From an uncultured beta proteobacterium (GTDB taxonomy: Bacteria > Pseudomonadota > Gammaproteobacteria > Burkholderiales > SG8-39), in the NCBI GenBank assembly GCA_903859155.1, contig CAIOLO010000043.1, positions 1-64,000 on the forward strand: a stretch of 64,000 bases of DNA. The letters run 5' to 3'. A program made the translations under genes and the position numbers. This document shows, piece after piece, positions 17,984 to 27,265 of this stretch. The notes beneath the pieces were generated by a model. That model worked only from the letters and a program-made list of their open reading frames with translations. It searched no databases and had not been told where the DNA came from. Position 1 is the stretch's first letter. Every line of letters starts with the position of its first letter.

Positions 17984-20517
17984 CGCAGATCCTTCGATCG
18001 CTACGGGAACGATTTCGGAATCGACCGGATACCGAGCACGAACAGGCGCAGATCAGGCTTGCCGTCGGGGTGATCCTGTTTTTCTATCTGCTGCCGGCGT
18101 CGGTGACTCATACTGCCGAGGAATTGCAAGCAGACCACCTGTACTTCGGCGCCATGGTGGCGTTTCTCTCCCTGGCGCTGGCGATTTTCGTCAGCATTCT
18201 TTTCCGGCCAGGCGCGTCACCGGCGCGGCGCATTTTTGGCGCCATGCTCGATTCGGGGGCGGCCACATTTTTCATGGTGGCCGCGGATTTCCATGCGATG
18301 CCGCTTTTCCTGATTTATTTCTGGATCACGCTCGCCAACGGATTCCGCTATGGCGCGCCTTACCTGCTTGCATCCCTGGGGTTTTCGCTGACCGGATTTG
18401 CCACCGTTCTGATCCTGAGCCCGTTCTGGCACGCACAAATCAGCGTCGGTCTGGGATTGTTGTTTGGAATGGCGGTGTTATCGCTTTACGCGCTTACGCT
18501 GGTCAAGCGGATGTGGGCCGCGGTGGCCAAGGCGGAAGCGGCAAACCAGGCAAAAAGGCGGTTTATTTCGGTTGTCAGCCATGAGATGCGGACGCCTTTG
18601 AACGCCATCGTGAACATGGGGGGCTTGTTGCGCGACACCCCGCTGGATCGCGAGCAGATCGACATGCTGCAGACTCTGACGGGATCTTCCAGGGTGTTGC
18701 TTGAATTGATCGAGGACGTTCTGGATTTTTCCAAGATCGAGGCAGGAAAGCTCTCGATTGAGGACACCGATTTCGACCTGCACGCGCTGATAAACAGTAC
18801 GGCGAAGATTCTGCATCAGCAGGCCAAGGATAAAGGCCTGGACCTGATCATCTCCATCATGCCGCAGGTAACCCCCTCGCTGAAGGGCGATCCGCATCAT
18901 TTGCGCCAGGTGCTTATCAATTTGATCGGAAACGCAATCAAATTCACCGAAAAAGGCGAAGTCACGGTGCATGTCTCGCTGATCGATGAGGATGCGTCGA
19001 GGAGCAAATTGAAGTTTTCTGTGCGTGATACAGGCATAGGTATTTCCGCGGATGCGCAGCGGAGAATATTTGACAGTTTTGCCCAGGCCGATGAAACCAC
19101 AACACGCCGCTTCGGCGGAACCGGTCTCGGTACGACCATCGCCAAGCAACTGGTGGAACTCATGGGCGGGCGGATGGGCCTGGAGAGCGCGGTTGGACTG
19201 GGCACAACGTTCTGGTTTGAACTGGCGCTCGCCAAGCAACCCTGCGTATCCGGTCTGGGTACCGGTGATCTGGCCGGTGCCCGGGTATTTGTCGTCGGGT
19301 TTCCCGACGATGATGCGTCGGGGATCACGGATATGTTGGCGGGTTGGGGGGCCCGGCCGTACTGGACCAGGGATGTCGCCGACGCGGCCGGACACGCATT
19401 GCGTGAAATCGGCATCGCCCCGACTCCCCACAGTGCCATGATTTTTGCGCCCTCCGCACGTGAGGCCCAGTCGATGCTGGCGCAATTGCGAAAAGATGCC
19501 CACCTGCCAGCGCTGCCTGCGGTGATTGCGATACGCAATGGCGCCGGGGAGGGTGGAACGGAAAGCTTGGCCGGCGGACGCAACGTGGTGCTTGCCTATC
19601 CGGTAGACAAGCGGCTTCTGTTCAATGCCCTGCATGCGGTTTCCGCATCCGCGGAGGAGGTGGGGCCGCGTGAAGTCGTATTCCTCTCGGATTATCTGAA
19701 ACGTCGCGAGGGATCGCGCTCCTACAGGATTCTCATCGCGGACGACAACGCCGCGAACAGGACCGTGATTGAGAAAATACTGGAGCGTGGCGGCCACAAG
19801 GTTGTCATGGTCGAGAACGGGGAGCAGGCGCTCGACGCGCTGGAAGCTGAACGTTTTGATATGGCAGTGCTGGACCGAAACATGCCGAAAATGGGCGGAC
19901 TGGAAGCTCTCAGGGCAATGCGCTTTCTTTACACCGGCAGGGAGCGAATTCCGGTGGTGATTCTGTCGGCCGATGTCGCGCCGGAGATGAAGACGGAAGC
20001 GACGGATGCCGGCGCGGACGCGTTTTTACCGAAGCCCATCGAAGCCACGCGGCTCCTGGATACAGTCGCGGAGATATGCGGCGGAGTCGAAAATTCCAGT
20101 CTGGCGCCGATTGCGACGCCACGGCGTTCCGTGGTTTCTATCGCGGGTGCTCCGCAGATTCTGAATCTGGACACGATCCGGTTGCTGGAGGAACTGGGTT
20201 CCGGCAGTGATTTCATGCAAAAGCTGGTCGACGCTTTTGTCAAGGATTCACTGCATATTCTGGCCAGCATCGACAGGGAACATAACAAGCTGTCGACCGT
20301 CGAATTTCGGGCGATGCTGCACGCGCTCAAAGGATCTGTCGCCAGCGTTGGCGCTGATCGATTGACGCAGTACTGCAACCGAATCGGCGCGATGAGTGAC
20401 CAGGAAGTGCACGCTCAGGTGCGAAATATTGCGCGTGGATTGCGCGAAGAGTTCGACGCGGTCAGGCAGGCGCTTTCAAACTACTTGCTGCAATTGAACA
20501 GGACCACCGGCGGATAA
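17980..20517 (+). CDS. rpfC: RpfC-like hybrid sensor histidine kinase
   Basis: 845 residues. About five or six membrane segments (30-175) are followed by a HisKA with H201 in [14 protein letters not shown]. The ATPase has N-box [13 protein letters not shown]1 DTGIGI and G2 GGTGLGTT. A degenerate receiver-like region comes next, then a canonical receiver with D632 in [11 protein letters not shown], and an Hpt domain with H781 in [13 protein letters not shown]. This is the RpfC architecture that senses diffusible signal factor and relays phosphate to RpfG. Start ATG 17980 overlaps the rpfG stop. The rpfF synthase lies immediately downstream in the opposite direction. It is longer than Xanthomonas RpfC (about 726 residues), mainly through the extra receiver-like segment. 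Confidence 0.92.
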   Translation: MTQILRSLRERFRNRPDTEHEQAQIRLAVGVILFFYLLPASVTHTAEELQADHLYFGAMVAFLSLALAIFVSILFRPGASPARRIFGAMLDSGAATFFMVAADFHAMPLFLIYFWITLANGFRYGAPYLLASLGFSLTGFATVLILSPFWHAQISVGLGLLFGMAVLSLYALTLVKRMWAAVAKAEAANQAKRRFISVVSHEMRTPLNAIVNMGGLLRDTPLDREQIDMLQTLTGSSRVLLELIEDVLDFSKIEAGKLSIEDTDFDLHALINSTAKILHQQAKDKGLDLIISIMPQVTPSLKGDPHHLRQVLINLIGNAIKFTEKGEVTVHVSLIDEDASRSKLKFSVRDTGIGISADAQRRIFDSFAQADETTTRRFGGTGLGTTIAKQLVELMGGRMGLESAVGLGTTFWFELALAKQPCVSGLGTGDLAGARVFVVGFPDDDASGITDMLAGWGARPYWTRDVADAAGHALREIGIAPTPHSAMIFAPSAREAQSMLAQLRKDAHLPALPAVIAIRNGAGEGGTESLAGGRNVVLAYPVDKRLLFNALHAVSASAEEVGPREVVFLSDYLKRREGSRSYRILIADDNAANRTVIEKILERGGHKVVMVENGEQALDALEAERFDMAVLDRNMPKMGGLEALRAMRFLYTGRERIPVVILSADVAPEMKTEATDAGADAFLPKPIEATRLLDTVAEICGGVENSSLAPIATPRRSVVSIAGAPQILNLDTIRLLEELGSGSDFMQKLVDAFVKDSLHILASIDREHNKLSTVEFRAMLHALKGSVASVGADRLTQYCNRIGAMSDQEVHAQVRNIARGLREEFDAVRQALSNYLLQLNRTTGG

Positions 20518-20614
20518 GGCGGAATGGCCGGCTTCCCGGGCGCATCGCATCAAGTAGAGGGAATCGTACTTGGCCGAGGTTGCGCTGCGCCGGGGAAGGC
20601 GGGACTTCCGAAAC

Positions 20615-20634
20615 CACCCTTAGCTCCAAGGGTG
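20615..20634. terminator. Hairpin between convergent rpfC and rpfF
   Basis: CACCCTT (20615-20621) and AAGGGTG (20628-20634) form a perfect seven-base stem with a six-base loop, in the 145-base gap between two convergent genes. It has no U-tract, so it may slow or protect transcripts of either strand. Confidence 0.45.
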
Positions 20635-20662
20635 CTTGCCGCCTGAAAATTTCCGGCGCTGC

Positions 20663-21598
20663 TCAGGCGCTGGCGGCAAATGCCGACGTCTGCATGGGTT
20701 CGGCGTTCCCGCCTTGCTCATTCTGGATCCGGCGCGATTGTGAGCGGACGATTCTGTGCATCATCTTGATGTCCTTTTCGTCAAGGCGCAGAGCCGCATC
20801 CACCCATAATTCGACAATCTGGTCGAGTTGCTCGCGCGTGATCGGCTGAACAGCCTTTCTGGCCTGCTGCACGGCCTGGAACCCATTGCGGCGCTTCTGG
20901 TTCTTGCGGATCCATTCGTGCGTTACGTTTTCTCCCTGCCCGTCGGGGGCGAGAACGTCGATTACCCCCATCTCGTGCAGTTTTTTCGCAGAAAACAATT
21001 CACCCGACAAAATGAGTTTTTCCGCAGCCTGCATGCCAATACGCCTGGCCAGGAGGTTATAGGCGCCCATGCCGGGGAAGAGGTTGAACAGTATTTCCGG
21101 AAGTCCCAGCGTGGCGCTTTCTTCCGAAATCAGGACATCGCTGGCAAGGGCCGTCTCAAAACCGCCGCCCAGGGCATCACCCTGCACCAGAGATATGGTG
21201 GTCAAGGTCGGGCAAAAATAGTTGTTGATCCGCGGGAAAATATTATCGATGCACAACCTGCCGTAGTTGAGCAGCGCCTGCCTGTCGCGCGTCTTGATGA
21301 GCAGCATGAACAGGCCAAGGTCCCCGCCCAGATTATAGATGCCGGGGATTTTCGACGCGGCGACGTAGTAGCTGGCAGGGACCATATCACCGGCAAATTG
21401 GACGGTTCCATGATTTTTCTCGAGCGCACTGTCGTGAGCCCGGATGTCGGCGAGCAAACCAAGGCTGAAGTTGGGTGTTCCTTTGGGATTGAAAAATCCC
21501 CAAATTGTTCCGGTTGTCGGATCAAATTCAACGTCGTAGTTCGTGTCCTTGCGAGTGCTTGGAAAACGAAGATTTGCGATCTCGGTCATCTGATTCAT
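20663..21598 (-). CDS. rpfF: RpfF-like diffusible signal factor synthase
   Basis: 311 residues of the crotonase fold closely matching DSF/BDSF synthases: PASYYVAASKIPGIYNLGGDLGLF, FCPTLTTISLVQG, GDALGGGFETALASD. Two glutamates, E148 and E168, are spaced exactly 20 residues apart like the catalytic pair of Xanthomonas RpfF (E141/E161). These enzymes dehydrate a 3-hydroxyacyl-ACP and release a cis-2-unsaturated fatty acid signal. Start ATG 21598 is chosen because GAGGG precedes it; an in-frame ATG at 21661 gives 332 residues and would lie at the predicted transcription start. It is convergent with rpfC, as in Xanthomonas. Confidence 0.92.
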   Translation of the reverse strand: MNQMTEIANLRFPSTRKDTNYDVEFDPTTGTIWGFFNPKGTPNFSLGLLADIRAHDSALEKNHGTVQFAGDMVPASYYVAASKIPGIYNLGGDLGLFMLLIKTRDRQALLNYGRLCIDNIFPRINNYFCPTLTTISLVQGDALGGGFETALASDVLISEESATLGLPEILFNLFPGMGAYNLLARRIGMQAAEKLILSGELFSAKKLHEMGVIDVLAPDGQGENVTHEWIRKNQKRRNGFQAVQQARKAVQPITREQLDQIVELWVDAALRLDEKDIKMMHRIVRSQSRRIQNEQGGNAEPMQTSAFAASA

Positions 21599-21668
21599 GA
21601 TTCCCTCACTGGTTGAATAGTCGGTTAAGGATGTCAGACGGTTGAGATATGCCATCTGCATAACGGCT

Positions 21669-21697
21669 ATTTAACCTGCGTTTGTGCGTTGTGGCAA
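21669..21697 (-). promoter_or_regulatory. Candidate sigma70 promoter of rpfF
   Basis: On the minus strand TTGCCA (21697-21692), a 17-base spacer and TTAAAT (21674-21669) form a reasonable sigma70 promoter. Transcription would begin near 21662, giving a 64-base leader before the preferred rpfF start. Confidence 0.45.
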
Positions 21698-21903
21698 TCA
21701 TTCGCTGAACCCGTGGTCATTGAAGCTCCGGTTGCCAATTGCTGAGAATGGCAAGCCGCGCCAGCATCGCGCGGACCAGATGAACACATTCAAGCGATTA
21801 AATTTGCAGGGTTTTGGTCAGGGAAGTGTAAAAAAAGATAGTATTGGGAGGATTTTCGACTGCGGGTAATTCATTTAACTGCGCGCTTGGCGGCCGGTAC
21901 CCG

Positions 21904-22290
21904 ATGTCCTACATTTTTCTCAAGTACATCCATATCTTCTTCGTCGCCACCAGCTTCGCGCTTTTTTTCATGCGGGGACTGTGGATGATGCGGGGCGATC
22001 CTGCGCCCCATGAGGCCTGGGTCAGGATGCTGCCCCAGGTCGCCGACGGCCTTTTGCTGATTGCGGCAATTGGCCTGATTTCCACCACTCCGCGTTGGGA
22101 ATGGTCTACCTGGATCGAAGTCAAGTTCGCGATGATCGCGATTTACGCCGTGCTCGCGCTGGCGGTCTTCCGGGAGGGACGGCCACGGTGGCAAAAAGGT
22201 CTGGCATGGGTATTGGCGCTACTGGTTTTCCTGCAGATCACATCGGTGGCTGTGCTGAAGCTGCCTGGCGGAATATTCGCGGTGTTGTAG
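21904..22290 (+). CDS. SirB2 family membrane protein
   Basis: A 128-residue protein with four hydrophobic segments. The opening MSYIFLKYIHIFFVATSFALFFMRG and the later ISTTPRWEWSTWIEVKF-like pattern are typical of the SirB2 / invasion gene expression up-regulator family. The molecular role is unknown. A start at ATG 21904 gives the family N-terminus; no strong ribosome binding site is visible, and a TTG at 21844 is an in-frame alternative. It lies divergent from rpfF. Confidence 0.8.
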   Translation: MSYIFLKYIHIFFVATSFALFFMRGLWMMRGDPAPHEAWVRMLPQVADGLLLIAAIGLISTTPRWEWSTWIEVKFAMIAIYAVLALAVFREGRPRWQKGLAWVLALLVFLQITSVAVLKLPGGIFAVL

Positions 22291-22394
22291 TGTGCGGGGC
22301 GGGCATTGCGCCGCTTGCCCGGGCTATTCCGTTGGCCAGAATTGGCGGAAACGCCAGCCAGGGTGTGACAGCCATTTTCATCGGGGGGGAATGA

Positions 22395-22544
22395 GTGAGC
22401 CACAGAAGACGCGCGATCGTGCTGCTCAGTGGCGGATTGGATTCGGCCCTGCGGGGCGGATGTGACGCGTGCCTGTTGCGGGCGCGCGGATTCGGGGAGG
22501 CGGGGGTCCTCGATCCGCTGCTGGTCAAATTCGGTCTGGCTTGA
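22395..22544 (+). pseudogene. queC: queC remnant with large in-frame internal deletion
   Basis: A 49-codon frame starting at GTG 22395. It joins the N-terminal PP-loop of QueC (RRAIVLLSGGLDSA) directly to its C-terminal zinc-site tail (CDACLLRARGFGEAGVLDPLL). QueC (7-cyano-7-deazaguanine synthase) is usually about 220-240 residues. Here roughly 170 central residues, including most of the substrate pocket, are gone with the frame kept. The flanks 22291-22394 and 22545-22670 hold no other recognisable gene. It cannot be an active QueC. It is either a decayed gene after a precise deletion or a joined-up remnant. Confidence 0.8.
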
Positions 22545-22670
22545 ACGATCGGAGACAGCATACCGGGGGGGCGGAATCAAGGCGCGGGTGGCGTGCAGCA
22601 ATGCGGCGCGCGCTCCGATATCCCTGACGCCAAGTCACGGTAAGCTTGGATACTTCAAGGAGGAACTGCC

Positions 22671-23633
22671 ATGCAAAGGATCTTTTTTCTCGCGCTGTTC
22701 TCGCTGTTCTGTGGGCAGGTCTTCGCCCAGTCGTGGCCGTCCAAACCCATTCGTGTGTATCTGCCGCAGCCGCCCGGTTCTGGCGTGGACATCATTCTTC
22801 GCAAGGCTTTTGAGGAAATCCAGCCGCGCCTGGGGCAGACCATGGTGATCGAGAACCGTCCGGGCGGGAATTCCGTGGTGGCGACCGAGGCCTGCGCCAA
22901 GGCAGCACCCGATGGTCACACCATCTGCGTGCTCAACACCGACCCGATCGTCTCCAATCCCTTGCTGTATGCAAAGTTGCCCTACGACGCCGATCGCGAA
23001 CTGCGGCCCATCACCAATCTTTATTACATCCTCACTGGCGTTTTCGTGAAAGCGGCGGTACCGGTGAATTCAATCAAGGAGTTGCAAGCCTATGCCGCGG
23101 CCAAGCCCGGCGTTCTCAATACCGGCACTTTCGGGCCGCGTTCGAGTCTGGATATGTCGCGCCTGTATCTTGGCGACCAGTGGAACACCACCATCACCGG
23201 GATACCCTATCCGGGAGGGCCGCAGGTCTTCAACGCGCTGGCCGCGGGCGACATCGACATGGCGGCGCTGGGCGCCTATGGCGGCCTGAGCCTGATCAAG
23301 TCGGGCAAGGTGAAGTTGCTCGCGGTGAGCGGCAGCAGGCGCCTGGCCATGTTCCCCAATGTGCCGACCCTGAATGAACTGGGCCTTGGTGATTTGCCCA
23401 GCGGACATTCATGGTGGGGCCTGCTCGGGCCGGCGGGCATGAGCGAGGCCGTCACACAGCGCCTCAACGCGGAGTTTTTGCATACCTTCCGTGAACCGAA
23501 GTTCGCTGCATTCCTCGCCGAATTGATCACCGAGCCCAATGTGGGCACCCCTGAACAGTTTGGCACGCTGATACGCGCCGACCGCGAGCGGGTTGCCAGG
23601 CTGATCAAGCAATACAAATGGACCATGGAATAG
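22671..23633 (+). CDS. Bug/TctC family periplasmic solute-binding protein
   Basis: 320 residues. The signal peptide (residues 1-19, ending VFAQ) and the mature start WPSKPIRVYLP are typical of Bug proteins. They bind carboxylic acids or related solutes and normally serve tripartite tricarboxylate transporters. Family blocks VIENRPGGNSVVA, APDGHTIC, LPYDADRELRPIT and SGHSWWGLLGPAGM are present. Start ATG 22671 has AAGGAGG seven bases upstream. No tctA or tctB gene is near, so it is an orphan receptor. It is closely similar to the Bug protein at 43254-44237, including the unusual PGSGVDIILRKA ligand-loop region. Confidence 0.9.
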   Translation: MQRIFFLALFSLFCGQVFAQSWPSKPIRVYLPQPPGSGVDIILRKAFEEIQPRLGQTMVIENRPGGNSVVATEACAKAAPDGHTICVLNTDPIVSNPLLYAKLPYDADRELRPITNLYYILTGVFVKAAVPVNSIKELQAYAAAKPGVLNTGTFGPRSSLDMSRLYLGDQWNTTITGIPYPGGPQVFNALAAGDIDMAALGAYGGLSLIKSGKVKLLAVSGSRRLAMFPNVPTLNELGLGDLPSGHSWWGLLGPAGMSEAVTQRLNAEFLHTFREPKFAAFLAELITEPNVGTPEQFGTLIRADRERVARLIKQYKWTME

Positions 23634-23727
23634 GGACCGGTAACTGCGCGGCAGCAAGGGGTTCATGGGGCAGCGCAGTCGGGGGCGCACCGGCACCGGA
23701 TCTGATTTTCGACCGATTCGCCAGACA

Positions 23728-24330
23728 ATGAGCAGTGGATCCGAATCCGTGCCGAAGCGCGCAGGGTTTCTGACGGCATTGATGGCGGCTGCGGCAATGA
23801 TGCTGGCCGGTCCCGTACATGCCCAGGAGTCGCCGGCATCGCCGGTCCGGCCGTTGCGGGCCCCGGACGTGCAATACGAGCCTTCCGACATGGTCGTGGT
23901 GCGCACGATGTTGCGCCTGGCCAGGGTGGGCCGGGACGACGTGGTGTACGACCTGGGTTGCGGCGACGGGCGCATCGCCATTACCGCGGTGCGCGAATAC
24001 GGTGCTCGCGCGGTGTGCGTGGACATCGACCCGAGGCGCACCGCCGAGGCGGCCGCAAACGCCCGCAAGGACGGGGTGGCCGGCCGGATCGAAATCCGCA
24101 ACGAGGATCTGTTCCTGACCGAGATCGTCGGCGCCAGCGTGGTAATGCTGTTTCTCTGGCCGGAGGTCAATATCAAGCTGCGGCCGCGGCTGCTGCGCGA
24201 ACTGGTGCCGGGCACGCGCGTGGTCTCGCATTTTCACGACATGGGGGATTGGACGCCGCTGGAGACGCTGCGCATCCGCGCCAATAACCGTGAGCGCAAT
24301 TTATATCTTTGGGTGATTCCGCCCCGTTAG
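23728..24330 (+). CDS. Secreted class I SAM-dependent methyltransferase-like protein
   Basis: About 200 residues. A hydrophobic signal-like segment (FLTALMAAAAMMLAGPVHAQ) precedes a Rossmann methyltransferase core. Motif I is VYDLGCGDGRIAI with a following acidic CVDIDPRR. RIEIRNEDLF is motif II-like, and VSHFHDMGDW lies near the C-terminus. Proteins of this kind with an export signal occur in betaproteobacteria, and their substrate is unknown. Start ATG 23728 is preferred; 21 codons upstream are open and could extend it. It follows the Bug gene by 94 bases. Confidence 0.75.
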   Translation: MSSGSESVPKRAGFLTALMAAAAMMLAGPVHAQESPASPVRPLRAPDVQYEPSDMVVVRTMLRLARVGRDDVVYDLGCGDGRIAITAVREYGARAVCVDIDPRRTAEAAANARKDGVAGRIEIRNEDLFLTEIVGASVVMLFLWPEVNIKLRPRLLRELVPGTRVVSHFHDMGDWTPLETLRIRANNRERNLYLWVIPPR

Positions 24331-24619
24331 CGGCTGGTCCGGTGTGGACTGGAATTGTCAGAAAAGATAACGCATATGCCTGAAAATATACGCCGAATAT
24401 GGAGTATTTCATGGAAAAGTTAATAAATGACAGTCATTAAAGGCAATCATACGACGAAATTTTCAACCCGCTGCTGGGCGCGTTTCGCGATGGCCGATGC
24501 AACGGCCCGGGCCCGTTGCACCCGTACGGCGACGCGGCGCGCGCTTTACCGCCTGGAGGTTTCGAACCTGACAAAATGCTGGCGCAACTGCGCTGGCGCT
24601 TTACACCGCGCGTCGCGCC
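24331..24619 (+). other. Intergenic region with no confident gene
   Basis: This 289-base gap begins and ends AT-richer than its GC-rich centre. One plus-strand frame from about 24441 to 24626 stays open for about 60 codons and has coding-like composition (FNPLLGAFRDG and DKMLAQLRWRF), but it has no start codon and no recognisable family. It may be a decayed gene fragment. Confidence 0.3.
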
Positions 24620-25543
24620 TTGACAGGCTATGGCATACACCATTTAATTGATGTACTTCCTCCAGTTTATCGGCAGCAGTTTCCCGGAGCAGGTTTCATC
24701 ATTAATCCAGAAGCAAAAGAGTATCGGTGCTCAGGCGCCCTTGCCCGGTTCGGCGACGCCTTGTTCTGCCTCCTGATATTGATGGTGCAACCGGGGCTGA
24801 TAGGCAATTCCGTTGCCGCCGACACCACCCCGATGATCGAGATTCCCGAGGGAGTTTTCCGGATGGGAAGCGATAACGGCAACGCCGACGAGCGTCCGGT
24901 TCATGAGCTCAACCTTCCCGCATTCTTGATCGATCGAACGCCGGTGACCAATGCGCAATTTGCCGAATTTCTCGAAGTGAGGGGGCCCCGGGGACCCCGC
25001 AATGTCAATTATTTCGATCTGGATGATCGCGATGCTCGTATCCATCGCCTCGAGGGGCACTGGAGGGCCGACCTGGGGTATGAACAGCACCCGGTGGTGG
25101 AGGTGACCTGGCGCGGCGCGCGCGAATATTGCGCCTGGCAGGGCAAGCGCCTGCCGACCGAAGCGGAGTGGGAAAAGGCGGCGCGCGGAGCAGAAGGGCG
25201 AAGATATCCTTGGGGAAGTGCGCCTCCCGACAATACCCGCGCGCGCTTTGGCGTCGGATATAACGCGACCCTGCCGGTGGGCAGTCTGCCAAGGGGGGCG
25301 AGCCCGTTTGGTGTGCTGGATATGTCGGGCAATGTCTGGCAATGGGTTTCCAGTGTCTATCGTGATTATCCGTATCGAATCGACGATGGCCGCGAGAGCC
25401 TGGACAGTACCGAAGCGCGCAGCACGCGCGGCGGCAGCCATGATTGGCCTGCCGAGGGCATAACCACCACCAACCGTGGCCATAATGTCTCCCGTGCCCC
25501 CCGTTCGGGACACCACAACGTCGGCTTCCGCTGCGCGCGCTAG
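24620..25543 (+). CDS. SUMF1/formylglycine-generating-enzyme-like protein lacking the catalytic cysteines
   Basis: A SUMF1 (FGE-sulfatase) domain covers the C-terminal 230 residues: EIPEGVFRMGSDNG, RTPVTNAQFAEFL, GKRLPTEAEWEKAARG, RRYPWGS, DMSGNVWQWVSS and NVGFRCAR. Active formylglycine enzymes carry cysteines in the RGGS..C....C region. Here RGGSHDWPAEGITTTNR has none, so a non-FGE role such as a binding or EgtB/PvdO-like function is more likely. A hydrophobic segment (about 53-63) could be a signal or anchor. The start is uncertain: only TTG 24620 or TTG 24761 are in frame, and neither has a ribosome binding site. Confidence 0.75.
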   Translation: MTGYGIHHLIDVLPPVYRQQFPGAGFIINPEAKEYRCSGALARFGDALFCLLILMVQPGLIGNSVAADTTPMIEIPEGVFRMGSDNGNADERPVHELNLPAFLIDRTPVTNAQFAEFLEVRGPRGPRNVNYFDLDDRDARIHRLEGHWRADLGYEQHPVVEVTWRGAREYCAWQGKRLPTEAEWEKAARGAEGRRYPWGSAPPDNTRARFGVGYNATLPVGSLPRGASPFGVLDMSGNVWQWVSSVYRDYPYRIDDGRESLDSTEARSTRGGSHDWPAEGITTTNRGHNVSRAPRSGHHNVGFRCAR

Positions 25544-25741
25544 CGTCTTTCCTGGAATCCTGGCGGCGGGCCGGATAGGGCCCAGAGGTACCTGGGGCCG
25601 CCGGCAGGCAGCCTTGCGCTCCCGAAATGCCTTGCCGCAGCGCTTTCATTTGCGCCAGATCAAATTTGCACCGCATCGTTGCTATGCAGGACGTGGCCGG
25701 GCGGATAATCGACGGCAGCAGTCCTTTTCGCCAAATGTTGC

Positions 25742-27247
25742 GTGGAAATCGAACTCAAACTGCTGCTGGACGATGCGGGAATGCGCCGTTTGCGCCGGGC
25801 AAGCGCGTTCGCCATGGCGCGCCGTGGCACCGCCCGCTCCTCGCGCCTGTCGAGCATCTACTACGACACCAGTTCTCACCTGCTGTTTCGCCATGGCATG
25901 GCACTGCGCGTGCGTCGCGACGGCAGAAACTGGATCCAGACTCTGAAAGGTGGCGGTTCGGGGATAGGCGGATTGCACCAGCGCGAGGAATACGAGTGGC
26001 CTCTCGGCGACGCCACGCTGAATCCGGATCTGCTTGCCCTGACCCCGTTTTCCGCCCTGTTTTCGCGCCCGCGAGTACGCCGGGAACTCGCGCCGCAGTT
26101 CAGCACCGTGTTTCACCGCAGCAGCGTCGAACTCGAATTGGCGCAGGGAACGCACGCACTGCTTTGTTTTGACCGGGGGACCATCCGCGCCGGCGTTTCA
26201 ATCGAAGCAATCTGCGAGGTGGAGATTGAGCTGATCAGCGGCGAACCGTCGGCGATCCTTGATTTTTCGCGCAGCCTGCTGGCCGAGGTGCCGTTTCGTG
26301 TCGGTATGAGTTCCAAGGCGGAGCGCGGCTACATACTGGCGGCGCGGACGGCACCCGCGCCGCAGCGGCACGCCGGTGCACGGCTGGCGAAGGAGCAAAG
26401 CGGCTGGTCGGGATTTGTTGCCTGTGTTGAATCGGCAACCCGTCAGGTACACGCCAACGAAGCCGGTTTTCTGCAGGGGAAGGACCCGGAATACCTGCAC
26501 CAGATGCGCGTGGGGTTGAGGCGTCTCCGGGTCGCGCTGGCGCTGCCGCGTGAGCAGGCCTGGTGTGCCGCCAGCGCGCCATTGCGGGCGCGATTGCGCG
26601 AGCTTTCGGCGCAACTGGGCGAAGTGCGCAACTGGGACATGTTCTTTGCCGAGGTGCTGCGTCCGATGGCAGTTCATTGCGGCGCCCCCGCGGTCGCCGG
26701 GTTGCGTGCCAGGGCTGCTCGCCACAGGGCGCGGGCGCGCGCGGGCGCCAGGGACTTGCTGCTGGCAGGCGATTACACGGCTGTGTGGATCGATCTGGCG
26801 CTATTGATGAACGCGTCGGGGGATACCCGCGCAGCGGTAGATGCCTCAAGCCTGCCGGTGCTTGCGGACGGTTCGCTTGCGCGCAGGCATGCTCAACTGC
26901 TGAAACTCGGTGCCGGCAAGCATGACGGGAAAGGCCTGCATGCGCTTCGCATCACCGCCAAGAAGCTTCGTTATACCTGTGATTTTTTCGCCGCCCTCTA
27001 TCCGCGGAAGAAACTCAAGCGTTTTGTCGCGGAACTGGTCGTTATGCAGGATGTGCTCGGACGGGTGCAAGACGCAGTTGTTTGCCAGTCGCTGATTGCA
27101 CAGGCTGCGGCGGGGCGGCGCGAACTCGACGCCCGCAACATGGGACTGGCGCAAGGCTGGGTGGCTGCCGGCGAGGCACAGGCCCTGGCAGGGGTGGAGC
27201 GTGTCGTGAAGGGATTTCACGATACCGGACTATTCTGGAAAACATGA
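25742..27247 (+). CDS. CYTH-CHAD domain protein
   Basis: 501 residues. The N-terminal CYTH domain opens with the EIELKL (ExExK) motif right after the GTG start and keeps the alternating charged strands lining the tunnel that binds triphosphates. The CHAD domain (about 225-500) is rich in His, Arg and Lys helices: VHANEAGFLQGKDPEYLHQMRVGLRRLR and HALRITAKKLRY. CHAD binds inorganic polyphosphate. A polyP:AMP phosphotransferase gene follows 18 bases later, so the two act on the same polymer. CYTH-CHAD proteins may hydrolyse triphosphate or polyP ends. The GTG start is fixed by the motif. Confidence 0.93.
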   Translation: MEIELKLLLDDAGMRRLRRASAFAMARRGTARSSRLSSIYYDTSSHLLFRHGMALRVRRDGRNWIQTLKGGGSGIGGLHQREEYEWPLGDATLNPDLLALTPFSALFSRPRVRRELAPQFSTVFHRSSVELELAQGTHALLCFDRGTIRAGVSIEAICEVEIELISGEPSAILDFSRSLLAEVPFRVGMSSKAERGYILAARTAPAPQRHAGARLAKEQSGWSGFVACVESATRQVHANEAGFLQGKDPEYLHQMRVGLRRLRVALALPREQAWCAASAPLRARLRELSAQLGEVRNWDMFFAEVLRPMAVHCGAPAVAGLRARAARHRARARAGARDLLLAGDYTAVWIDLALLMNASGDTRAAVDASSLPVLADGSLARRHAQLLKLGAGKHDGKGLHALRITAKKLRYTCDFFAALYPRKKLKRFVAELVVMQDVLGRVQDAVVCQSLIAQAAAGRRELDARNMGLAQGWVAAGEAQALAGVERVVKGFHDTGLFWKT

Positions 27248-27265
27248 CAGTTCAAGGAGATCGAC

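Noticed and set aside
20663-21598. A housekeeping enoyl-CoA hydratase
   Set aside because: The sequence blocks, glutamate spacing and position next to rpfC/rpfG fit a DSF synthase far better.
22291-22670. A queuosine-pathway riboswitch or further que genes around the queC remnant
   Set aside because: No aptamer-like structure or other que sequence could be recognised.
24437-24643. Short open frames on both strands in the gap before the SUMF1-domain gene
   Set aside because: They overlap each other, lack plausible starts or known motifs, and are more likely chance frames or a decayed fragment.
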